A DNA stretch of 64,000 nt, taken from NCBI GenBank assembly GCA_016900015.1, contig JACJJM010000005.1:62001-126000 (forward strand), in the 5' to 3' direction. The notes below the pieces were generated by a model. It had not been told where the DNA came from and did no database searches. It worked only from the letters and a program-made list of their open reading frames with translations. Position numbers and translations under genes: made by a program. The stretch is from Phocaeicola coprophilus (GTDB lineage: Bacteria > Bacteroidota > Bacteroidia > Bacteroidales > Bacteroidaceae). This document shows, one piece after another, positions 7,439 through 14,496 of this stretch; the first letter of the stretch is position 1, and the number at the start of each line of letters is the position of its first letter.

Positions 7439-8536
7439 ATGTATATACACGAAAAAGACAACTGGTGGGAGTTTACCTACGACGCAGAGCGCGTGTTGCC
7501 CGTACTCGGAGAAGTCCGAGCCAAGCAAGGACGAGTGTTGGGAAAAATGGCAATGCTGGGATTCGACTTCCGGGAAGAAACCTTGCTATCGGCCCTGTCG
7601 GTGGAACTCACCCGCTCGTCGGAGATTGAGGGAGAAACGCTCAACCTCGCAGAAGTGCGCTCTTCCATAGCCCGGCGGCTCGGCATGGCGACGGCCGGGA
7701 TGCCGACGGCATCGCGCTACGTGGAAGGTGTGGTGGAAATGCTGCTCGACGCCACGCAGCGTTACGACGAACCACTGTCGGACGAACGGCTCTTCGGGTG
7801 GCACAACGTCCTCTTCCCCACCGGACGAAGCGGATTGTACACGATTGAAGTCGGACGCTACCGCACGGGCGACATGCAAGTCGTCTCCGGAGCGATGGGC
7901 CGTGAACGGGTGCACTACCGGGCACCGGCCGCAGAACGTGTGCCGGAAGAGATGGAACGGTTCATCACGTGGATAAACACTCCGGCTCAGACCGACGCCG
8001 TCATCAAGGCCGCCATCGCCCACCTGTGGTTTGTCTCCATCCATCCCTTCGACGACGGAAACGGACGCATTACCCGCGCCCTCACCGACCTGTTGCTCGC
8101 ACGTTCGGAACACAGCAGCCAACGGTTTTACAGCATGTCTGCCGAAATCAAGCTCATGCAAAAAGAGTATTATGACGTGTTGGAACGGACGCAGAAAGGC
8201 GACGGAGACATCACCGAATGGCTGCTCTGGTTCCTGAAATGCCTGGACAAGGCACTGGAATCGACAGAAAACACGCTGGAGGCCGTCGTACACAAAGCCC
8301 GCTTTTGGGACAAGCACAAAGACGTGGCGTTCAACGAACGGCAACGCAAGCTCCTCAACATGCAGTTCGACGGCTTTTTCGGAAAGCTCACCTCCGGCAA
8401 ATGGGCCAAGATTGCCAAATGCTCCACCGACACGGCGCTGGGCGACATCAAGGACCTGGTCGGGAAAGGCATCCTGCGGAAAAACGAAGAAGGAGGCCGG
8501 AGCACAAGCTATTCCCTGGTCACGGAGGAAGAATGA
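7439..8536 (+). CDS. Fic-family AMP transferase with DUF4172 N-terminus and winged-helix tail
   Basis: 365 residues. The Fic signature HPFDDGNGRITR is complete at residues 202-213, so nucleotide transfer (normally AMP) to a protein hydroxyl is possible. The inhibitory helix motif S60-x3-E64-G65 precedes it, as in class II Fic proteins whose own glutamate blocks ATP. The first 60 residues match the DUF4172-type N-terminus. The last 80 (SGKWAKIAKCSTDTALGDIKDLVGKGIL) form a winged helix-turn-helix. It has its own promoter and operator array and a hairpin after it, so it is a self-contained insertion (moron) between the terminase and portal operons. The target is unknown; defence, superinfection control or host modulation are possible. 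Confidence 0.9.
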   Translation: MYIHEKDNWWEFTYDAERVLPVLGEVRAKQGRVLGKMAMLGFDFREETLLSALSVELTRSSEIEGETLNLAEVRSSIARRLGMATAGMPTASRYVEGVVEMLLDATQRYDEPLSDERLFGWHNVLFPTGRSGLYTIEVGRYRTGDMQVVSGAMGRERVHYRAPAAERVPEEMERFITWINTPAQTDAVIKAAIAHLWFVSIHPFDDGNGRITRALTDLLLARSEHSSQRFYSMSAEIKLMQKEYYDVLERTQKGDGDITEWLLWFLKCLDKALESTENTLEAVVHKARFWDKHKDVAFNERQRKLLNMQFDGFFGKLTSGKWAKIAKCSTDTALGDIKDLVGKGILRKNEEGGRSTSYSLVTEEE

Positions 8537-8612
8537 ACCGCCGCCGGTGCTTGAAATTTGGTTACACTCATCTCCTTGTCCCCGCCTTGTGCGTACTTTT
8601 CCCCTGCCAAGC

Positions 8613-8680
8613 AGGCACATTGGCCGTGCCTTTGAGCCTGCTTGACCGTGCCAATGTGCCTACAAGCCGAAGCCTTGTAA
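8613..8680. terminator. Hairpins between convergent Fic and portal genes
   Basis: AGGCACATTGGC (8613-8624) pairs with GCCAATGTGCCT (8650-8661), followed by a smaller TACAAG/CTTGTA hairpin. The 197-base gap 8537-8733 holds no gene. The position between convergent genes suggests bidirectional termination, although no long T-run follows the stems. Confidence 0.45.
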
Positions 8681-8733
8681 GGGTGCATTGACTATCAACA
8701 AGTTACAACAATACCACAATTTAAGAACAATCT

Positions 8734-10656
8734 TTACATTTGCTGGGGCTGCACGCCCTGCATGGCGGCCTGCTGCCGGGCCATTTCCTGCTGGAAACGG
8801 TCGTAGGCGGCGATGAGCTTCGAGGAGTTGGGGAAGTTGCCCACTTCGAGGGCCACGCGGAAGGGGAGCTGGCCCTTGTCGACGGCCGCGATGAGGAACT
8901 GGTTGAGCAGGGCGCGGTAGACGGGCGAATCGGTGTCGTCGGAGATGGACACGTCGAGGTCCACGTCGTGGAGGGTGTCGAGGTCGTAGGGGATGACCTC
9001 GCCGGCTATCTCCAGCGACTTGCGCCCGGTGTAGAAACACTGCATCACTTTCAGGCTCTTCAGGGCCGTCTTCGTGAGGAAGGAGTTGAACGTGCGGATG
9101 AGGTCGAGGATGGAGGCCGCAGCCTGCGTGATTTGCGCCTGGTACATCACGCCGCTCGTGTTGCCCTCGCGCTTGCCCTGGAGGGCCGACTGCACGCCGC
9201 TCACGTCCTCCGTCAGCGAGCGGGAGAGCTGGATGAAGTAGTCGAACCCGCCGGGAATGCTGCCGGCCGTCTTCGTGTCGGGCGCGCGGCCGCCCTTCTT
9301 GGAAGTGTAGAGGATGACGCCGTTCGTGCGGACATACTGGTCGGCTATCTCCTCGATGCTCATGTTGTCCGACAAGGCCTCCTCGTCAATCATCAGCACG
9401 CCCTTGGCGGCATTGCGCACGTAGAAGTCGAGGGCGATGAGGTAATAGTTGAAATAGTCCTGCGCAGGCATCATCTCGGAGATGAACGGGTGAAACTCCC
9501 CGTCGATGTACGGATAGGGCTTGAACGTGAAGGGGTGGAAGCTCTCCCCGCCGTTCCAGTAGGGCGACACGCCTTCTTCGAGCACATGCCCGTCGGGAGA
9601 GAGGTAGCGGTAATACCAATACTGCTCGATGCGCCGCTCGTAGCGGATGAGGTGCTGTTCCCGGTAGGTGTCCATGTCCATGAACGTCAGGGGCTGTCCG
9701 TCCGGGCCGAGCATGGGCGTGCCGTCGGGATTGCGCTTGATGTTGAGTTCGATGCGCTCGCGGTTGCGCTCCTCGATGAGGCCGCGTTCGTCGTAGGGCA
9801 CGTAGTAAGGCTCGCTCTCTTCGGGGTCGATGCAGAACCAGGCGCGGCGGCGTTCCTTCGTCCACAGCTCGATGACGCGACACTTGCCATACTCGGCCGG
9901 CGTGTAGAAGTCGGTCTGCGCCAGGCGTCCGGTGCGCCGGTCTGAGGAGTACTGCGAAGAGATGTATTCATTGTCGAGGCAGTGGTTGAAAATGTCACGC
10001 AGGCGGGCATCGTCTTCCTCCGATCGGCTGAACTTGGCCAGCACGTCGGAGAAGTCCAGGTCGTGGAGCAGACCGCAGAAACGGATGTCGTCCAGGTTGA
10101 AATCAAGGCTGTGCGGCCAAAAGGCGAAATTGGGGTTCACATAGTCGGTGAAGGCGTCGAGCTTGCCGTTACGGTAGGCCCACGAGGTCTTGTAGATGGC
10201 CATGCCGGACATGAGGAACTCCTCGAAGGAGCGTGCGTCCTTCTCCGAACGCTCGTTCAGCTTCATGTTCTGTTTCAGCAAGCTCGACCACACCTCGGCA
10301 TACTCCTTCTCGTTCGGGTCGGGCGCGTTGCAGGTCGGCGCCGTGTCGTTCAGCCGGAACTGTCCTTGCACGACGCGTTTCAGCTTGCCCAAGATGTTGT
10401 TCTGCAACACGGGGATTCCCTTCTCACGCATGTAGTCCTCCTTCCTCATGCGCCGGCCGTTTACCACAATCACGTTGTCATACTGCCGCCCGTAGCTGTA
10501 GTCCACGCACTCGGCCCGCATGTCGCGGAACGGTTGCAGCCGGCAATACGCATTGTAGGCCACCTGCAACCACTGCACGGCCCTGTTCTTCCGCTCGAAC
10601 CGCCCCCGGCCGTATTGGAGGGAATCGTATATCTTTTCGTTGTCTGATTTAGGCAT
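8734..10656 (-). CDS. Portal protein
   Basis: 640 residues from MPKSDNEKIY; the 13-residue extension upstream overlaps the promoter box and is not used. Length and layout fit the large portal proteins of podovirus-like phages of Bacteroidales: an N-terminal helical region with a Tyr/Arg-rich stretch, a long alpha/beta wing, a helical stem region (SGVMYQAQITQAAASILDLI), and a C-terminal Gln-rich tail (MARQQAAMQGVQPQQM). The dodecameric portal forms the DNA gate at the capsid vertex and contacts TerL and the adaptors. It is the only gene in its operon and is driven by one half of a divergent late-type promoter pair. The assignment rests on overall resemblance and on the neighbouring terminase, capsid and adaptor genes. 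Confidence 0.85.
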   Translation of the reverse strand: MPKSDNEKIYDSLQYGRGRFERKNRAVQWLQVAYNAYCRLQPFRDMRAECVDYSYGRQYDNVIVVNGRRMRKEDYMREKGIPVLQNNILGKLKRVVQGQFRLNDTAPTCNAPDPNEKEYAEVWSSLLKQNMKLNERSEKDARSFEEFLMSGMAIYKTSWAYRNGKLDAFTDYVNPNFAFWPHSLDFNLDDIRFCGLLHDLDFSDVLAKFSRSEEDDARLRDIFNHCLDNEYISSQYSSDRRTGRLAQTDFYTPAEYGKCRVIELWTKERRRAWFCIDPEESEPYYVPYDERGLIEERNRERIELNIKRNPDGTPMLGPDGQPLTFMDMDTYREQHLIRYERRIEQYWYYRYLSPDGHVLEEGVSPYWNGGESFHPFTFKPYPYIDGEFHPFISEMMPAQDYFNYYLIALDFYVRNAAKGVLMIDEEALSDNMSIEEIADQYVRTNGVILYTSKKGGRAPDTKTAGSIPGGFDYFIQLSRSLTEDVSGVQSALQGKREGNTSGVMYQAQITQAAASILDLIRTFNSFLTKTALKSLKVMQCFYTGRKSLEIAGEVIPYDLDTLHDVDLDVSISDDTDSPVYRALLNQFLIAAVDKGQLPFRVALEVGNFPNSSKLIAAYDRFQQEMARQQAAMQGVQPQQM

Positions 10657-10675
10657 AATGTCACACGTTTTTCTG

Positions 10676-10715
10676 CAAAAAAAGCTATTAATCACGACAA
10701 TGCGCGTAAATCTTA
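10676..10715 (-). promoter_or_regulatory. Late-type phage promoter for the portal gene
   Basis: Minus strand: TAAGATTTACG (10715-10705), 21 bases, TTTTTTTG (10683-10676), then 19 bases to the portal start codon. The upstream element is one arm of a perfect 10-bp inverted repeat (10706-10715 and 10730-10739); the other arm serves the divergent promoter. Confidence 0.65.
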
Positions 10716-10729
10716 GAAGACGCGGGACA

Positions 10730-10769
10730 TAAGATTTACATCGGAACAGCCCTTAACTTCCTACTTTTG
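10730..10769 (+). promoter_or_regulatory. Late-type phage promoter for the HAD-adaptor operon
   Basis: TAAGATTTACA (10730-10740), 21 bases, TACTTTTG (10762-10769), and 19 bases to the ATG at 10789. It is arranged back to back with the portal promoter. Confidence 0.7.
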
Positions 10770-10788
10770 GCAAAAAACACAAACGACT

Positions 10789-11238
10789 ATGAACAACAAA
10801 ACCATTTGCATTGATTTTGACGGCGTGATAGCCAACTATCAAGGATGGCAGGGTACGGACAAGTTCGGCGAGCCTGTACCCGGAGTGCAGAATGCCACCA
10901 AGGTATTGAAGGAAGAAGGATACACCATCATCATCTTCACCACCCGCAAAGTGACGGCCGCCCTGAAAAAATATCTCGCGGACAACCACATCACGTATGA
11001 CTACCTGAACGAGAACCCCGACCAGCCGAAAGACAGCAACGCAGGCAAACCCATGGCCGACATCTATCTGGACGACCGCGCCGTGTGCTTCCGCGGCAAC
11101 TGGAAATATGCCCTCCAGGACATCGCCTACTTCCGTCCCTGGCAGGATGAGAAGAAAAACGAGAAGGAAGAGATGGAGAAGGTGTTCGACAACTACCGGA
11201 AATATGCCAAGGAACTGAAACAATGCAGCAACGGATGA
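10789..11238 (+). CDS. HAD-superfamily phosphatase
   Basis: 149 residues. HAD motif I is DFDGV near residues 9-13 (nucleophile and acid/base aspartates), motif II is FTTRK near residue 50, and motif IV is YLDD near residue 93. The cap is minimal. Its size and IDFDGVIANYQGWQG start resemble phage and bacterial small HAD proteins related to nucleotidase and polynucleotide 3'-phosphatase domains. It is the first gene behind a late-type promoter and overlaps the adaptor gene by 16 bases, an unusual place for an enzyme. It could trim nucleotides or DNA ends during packaging or repair; the substrate cannot be told from the sequence. Confidence 0.75.
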   Translation: MNNKTICIDFDGVIANYQGWQGTDKFGEPVPGVQNATKVLKEEGYTIIIFTTRKVTAALKKYLADNHITYDYLNENPDQPKDSNAGKPMADIYLDDRAVCFRGNWKYALQDIAYFRPWQDEKKNEKEEMEKVFDNYRKYAKELKQCSNG

Positions 11239-11894
11239 CTATCACAATCAACAAACAGGAAGTCTACGACGGTGTGATGACGCTCACGGCCGTCATCGGG
11301 CGCAACCGACAGGCCATGCAGGCCATTGCCGTCATGCCGGAGAACCTCCCGCTGGTGGACACCTTCATCGACGAAGCCGTGACCGAGGTGGAAAACGAAC
11401 TCCACCGCCATCTGGACGACAGCACGGATGTCACGCTGGAGCATGAAGCGGAGGCCGTCAACCTGCACCTGGCCGACAAGCTGCGCCACGCCCGGAGCAC
11501 GGACGGACAAATCAAGTCCTCCCTGCTGCAATACCTCATCCACTACGGCACCGGCCGCTGGCTGGCAAGCATCGAAGCGGCCAAGGATCTGTCACAGCCT
11601 TATGAAAACAGCGCGGCAGGCTATGTGTCCAAGCTCCAAAGCCTGGTCTGCCAGCGTTCGCCTTACATCATTCAGGAAGAAGAATATGCCACACGTTACA
11701 AGGATGACCATGCTGCAAATCCCGCATATGAAGGAGCGGCAAGAAAGCTGTACGACACGCGACGCAGAGACGTACAGCCCGTCTGTCGCCACATCCCCGA
11801 CGGCATAATGCTAAGCGAAGATGAGGCCATCCCCGCCGACGACAGAAACAACATATTGGTAGCCAAACAAACAGAAGAAGACTATGGAGATTGA
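11223..11894 (+). CDS. Predicted head-tail adaptor protein 1
   Basis: 223 residues with no enzyme motif. The sequence is mostly alpha-helical with a conserved-looking centre (YLIHYGTGRWLASIEAAKDL) and a charged tail. It is co-transcribed with the HAD gene and the next adaptor-like gene, overlapping both. In podovirus-like genomes a pair of small helical and mixed proteins after the portal usually forms the connector rings below it; the role here is inferred from that position. Confidence 0.55.
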   Translation: MQQRMTITINKQEVYDGVMTLTAVIGRNRQAMQAIAVMPENLPLVDTFIDEAVTEVENELHRHLDDSTDVTLEHEAEAVNLHLADKLRHARSTDGQIKSSLLQYLIHYGTGRWLASIEAAKDLSQPYENSAAGYVSKLQSLVCQRSPYIIQEEEYATRYKDDHAANPAYEGAARKLYDTRRRDVQPVCRHIPDGIMLSEDEAIPADDRNNILVAKQTEEDYGD

Positions 11895-12639
11895 CATTCA
11901 GATTAAGCGAAAAGAGATAGTGAACGACATCCTTGTGAACTGCAACATCATCGCCCGCTCACTGCAAAAGAACCCAGAAACGGAAGAGTTGGCCGGAGAG
12001 CTCATGACCCCCGACGACGAACAGACCAAACCTGTCGTGGCCCGTGCCCTGACGGAGGCTTTCGGAGAGGTGAAACGCATTTGCCAGAAATATCTGGTGC
12101 TGGGACGTTACAGGGATGACAACCGGCTGGAACGCATCGACGAGACCAACCGCTACGTGGAAAATGTGGAGGCAAATCCCGCCGCCACGGAATGCAAATA
12201 CCACCTCCTGACAGGCATACCCTACACCGTCAAGGCCACGAGCACCGAGGAAGTGAAGATTATGGACGACGAAGGCAGCACGCTCGCACAGGGGACGGAC
12301 ATCGAGTTCGACTATACCCCGGTGCGGATGAATGAATGCCTGACCGTCTCAAGCCGCAACACAACTACCGTCGCCATCACATACCTCTGGGGAGACTTCG
12401 GTCACTATGAAGTGCGGCTCGACATGCCAGAGTGTTTCAACATCAGCATGACGGAGACCGTCAAGAGCTGCACGCACCGCATGATGGTGGACTATGCCAT
12501 GTATGCCATCCTGAAAGACCAATACGCCGAGAAGGCCAAGGAATATGCCGCTGCCTTCACCGGTGACCAGGAAGCCCTGCGCGGCGCGCTCCGCTCCCGT
12601 GTCCGCTACCGCAGACCCTTCGCAGGAGATTGGAGCTGA
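11884..12639 (+). CDS. Predicted head-tail adaptor protein 2
   Basis: 251 residues. The N-terminal 100 residues are helical. From about residue 105 a beta-rich domain begins (YHLLTGIPYTVKATSTEEVKIMDDEG), followed by a helical C-terminus ending in an Arg-rich tail. This helix-plus-beta-sandwich layout suits a connector or tail-collar protein that meets the nozzle. It overlaps the upstream gene by 11 bases and is followed by a strong hairpin. No sequence family was recognised. Confidence 0.55.
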   Translation: MEIDIQIKRKEIVNDILVNCNIIARSLQKNPETEELAGELMTPDDEQTKPVVARALTEAFGEVKRICQKYLVLGRYRDDNRLERIDETNRYVENVEANPAATECKYHLLTGIPYTVKATSTEEVKIMDDEGSTLAQGTDIEFDYTPVRMNECLTVSSRNTTTVAITYLWGDFGHYEVRLDMPECFNISMTETVKSCTHRMMVDYAMYAILKDQYAEKAKEYAAAFTGDQEALRGALRSRVRYRRPFAGDWS

Positions 12640-12644
12640 AAGAA

Positions 12645-12698
12645 AAACGCCGTTTCAATGCGAGTTTGTGTCGTCTTAGCAGCATTGAAACGGCGTTT
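12645..12698. terminator. Bidirectional intrinsic terminator
   Basis: A perfect 17-bp stem (12645-12661 with 12682-12698) and a 20-base loop lie between convergent genes. The arms begin and end in A and T runs, so the hairpin can work from both sides. Confidence 0.85.
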
Positions 12699-12702
12699 AT
12701 AT

Positions 12703-13209
12703 TCAAATTTTCCTTATTCCGTATCCTTTAGAAACATTCAAATCTCTTAATCGACTGTACAAATCAAACATTGTCCCTTTATTAGATATCCAAGTGGTAA
12801 TGACATTAATAAGTTCATTTATATCTGTAATGTAAGCCATTCTTCCATCAGCACCACGGATTCCCTTTTCATCCTTCCGATGTCCTCTGGTTAGAAATGT
12901 ATTCTTTTCTTCATAAATCAAATCACGGGCAGCCTTATATTCTTCTCCTTTAGGTAGATGTTTTTTCAATAAACGGTTCACCACATTATAGTACAAATCA
13001 TACTTAGTCTCCGGATCATCGATTTGCTCCAACATCATGTCCGCCAATTCACTCTTGAGTTCCACTTGACCATCCATGTTAAAATCAAATGTTTCCTCTT
13101 TAATCTCATCAGCTTTCATTAAAATTTCTGCACGTTCTGCTTCCTGTTCGCGTTCCCTTTGAAGCTTTTCCAACTCTTCTTGAGATAATTTCTTCTTTTT
13201 TTCTTCCAT
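12703..13209 (-). CDS. Unknown partner protein of the XRE/ImmA-type regulator
   Basis: 168 residues. The N-terminal 45 residues are a highly charged coiled coil (KKKKLSQEELEKLQREREQEAERAE). The remainder is a helical domain with no recognised motif, ending DLNVSKGYGIRKI. It is AT-rich, as is the gene before it, and follows that gene with no real gap, so both form a two-gene unit ending at the shared terminator. Two-gene units with an HTH-metallopeptidase commonly pair a regulator with its target; whether this protein is a toxin, a target repressor or an effector is unknown. Confidence 0.6.
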   Translation of the reverse strand: MEEKKKKLSQEELEKLQREREQEAERAEILMKADEIKEETFDFNMDGQVELKSELADMMLEQIDDPETKYDLYYNVVNRLLKKHLPKGEEYKAARDLIYEEKNTFLTRGHRKDEKGIRGADGRMAYITDINELINVITTWISNKGTMFDLYSRLRDLNVSKGYGIRKI

Positions 13210-13211
13210 AA

Positions 13212-14411
13212 TCAGATATTATATATAAGTTCTTTTATAGCTTGTGCAGATTCCTTCAAAGATTCTCGCTCAAATGGATGAGTGTTCAAAAGTTCCAAGG
13301 CATCTGTCATTTTGGGAATGTATTTATTATACAAAGCCCATTCGTTAGTCTTATAACAATAGACGGCATAAATAATAGAAGCATGAACCCCCCACTCACT
13401 TGCCAGTTTTTCCACATGATAATGGGAAGTTATATATCCCGAAACGAATTTCAATCGTGTTTCACTCAACAGATACTCACGGGCAAAATCATTGGCACGT
13501 TCTTCGTTCATAAGAAACAAATCTCCCTCATCATTACTGATATGATAGGCTTGTGTTTTGATGTCATCCAAATCATATAACACATGATGTAGCTCATGCA
13601 ACAATGTAAACCACAGTGTCGGGTAATTATTTTGCAAATTAGAAAGTACGATGCAGGGGTTATCATTGACTACCATTGTTGCTCCGCGAACCTGTATTTT
13701 TTCCAAACTGGGCTGATAAATAACCGTCACCCCGACGCAATATAATGCTTTCAATACCCTAACAAGTCCATTTTTTACATCCCTTGTATAAGGTCTTATT
13801 TTAGGCATCAACCCAACCAATTCTTTTCGATTGTATGGATTTGGATTATTAATATATTGAAAGTGAGTATATGCCGATTGAACCCAGAAATTACGCATTA
13901 AATCATTAGAATTTCTCTTTGAGCGGCTGAATGCTGATACTAAAGAATTATTCGAATAATCATATAAGCTCTGTAACCCAAAAAATCTTTTAATTTTATC
14001 CCCCATATCTTTAGAAGACGAACCTGAAGGGAAAAACTTCATTTTAGTCAAGGTAGCCACATCAAAAGTTTCCACAATATACCCTGCATCCCTGGCCCGC
14101 TGAATTTCTCCTATCTGGTTCGCATCTAATTCTGGAATATAGACTTTTATCAGGTCGTTGACGGATAAGCCTAAAAAATGAGCTAACTTTATCACATTTA
14201 TAAAGCTCATATGCTTAGCCGTTCCGTCCAATATCGGATTAATGGTCTTAGGATCCATACCCAATATTTGCTGAATCTGCCTGTCAGACAAACGTAACGC
14301 CTTCTTTTTTTCTATATACAAATCTTTCAAAGATGTTACCTGATTGACATCTATACTTGACCGGATAGCGGCATCTACTACGTTTCCAAGTTCTGAGTAT
14401 TCTTTATTCAT
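13212..14411 (-). CDS. XRE-type HTH fused to ImmA/IrrE-family zinc metallopeptidase
   Basis: 399 residues from MNKEYSELGN; an upstream in-frame ATG (14432) overlaps the promoter box. An HTH of XRE type spans about residues 40-90 (LSDRQIQQILGMDPKTINPI). The zinc site HELHH lies near residue 275, with ERANDFAREYL downstream supplying a further ligand, as in ImmA/IrrE peptidases that cut repressors. The unit is AT-rich and sits between the nozzle and adaptor operons. Its promoter is flanked by a 19-bp inverted repeat, so self-control is likely. Probable roles are stress sensing, anti-phage defence or immunity control; the substrate is unknown, with the 168-residue partner a candidate. Confidence 0.8.
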   Translation of the reverse strand: MNKEYSELGNVVDAAIRSSIDVNQVTSLKDLYIEKKKALRLSDRQIQQILGMDPKTINPILDGTAKHMSFINVIKLAHFLGLSVNDLIKVYIPELDANQIGEIQRARDAGYIVETFDVATLTKMKFFPSGSSSKDMGDKIKRFFGLQSLYDYSNNSLVSAFSRSKRNSNDLMRNFWVQSAYTHFQYINNPNPYNRKELVGLMPKIRPYTRDVKNGLVRVLKALYCVGVTVIYQPSLEKIQVRGATMVVNDNPCIVLSNLQNNYPTLWFTLLHELHHVLYDLDDIKTQAYHISNDEGDLFLMNEERANDFAREYLLSETRLKFVSGYITSHYHVEKLASEWGVHASIIYAVYCYKTNEWALYNKYIPKMTDALELLNTHPFERESLKESAQAIKELIYNI

Positions 14412-14412
14412 A

Positions 14413-14485
14413 GTGAGGAATATTTTCTGCAAATATAAATAAAGATGCCTTATACAGCACTAATTGTGCAGAAAATCTTCCTCAC
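14413..14485 (-). promoter_or_regulatory. Promoter inside a 19-bp inverted repeat, upstream of the HTH-metallopeptidase
   Basis: A -7 box TATATTTG reads leftward at 14437-14430. Arms at 14413-14431 and 14467-14485 are inverted copies with one mismatch (GTGAGGAATATTTTCTGCA and its partner). The start codon is immediately next to the inner arm. The structure is typical of an operator for an autoregulated HTH protein. Confidence 0.6.
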
Positions 14486-14496
14486 ATCATAAATCA

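Noticed and set aside
7586-8620. 344-codon open frame opposite the Fic gene
   Set aside because: The Fic frame has full family motifs; the reverse frame does not resemble a protein.
8740-9945. 401-codon open frame opposite the portal gene
   Set aside because: Antisense shadow of a GC-rich gene. It has Val/Gly/Glu/His bias, and the portal frame is clearly the coding one.
12703-14411. Classical type II toxin-antitoxin pair
   Set aside because: Both proteins are too long, and the HTH protein has a metallopeptidase domain. A relation to regulator-target pairs is possible but a toxin cannot be identified.
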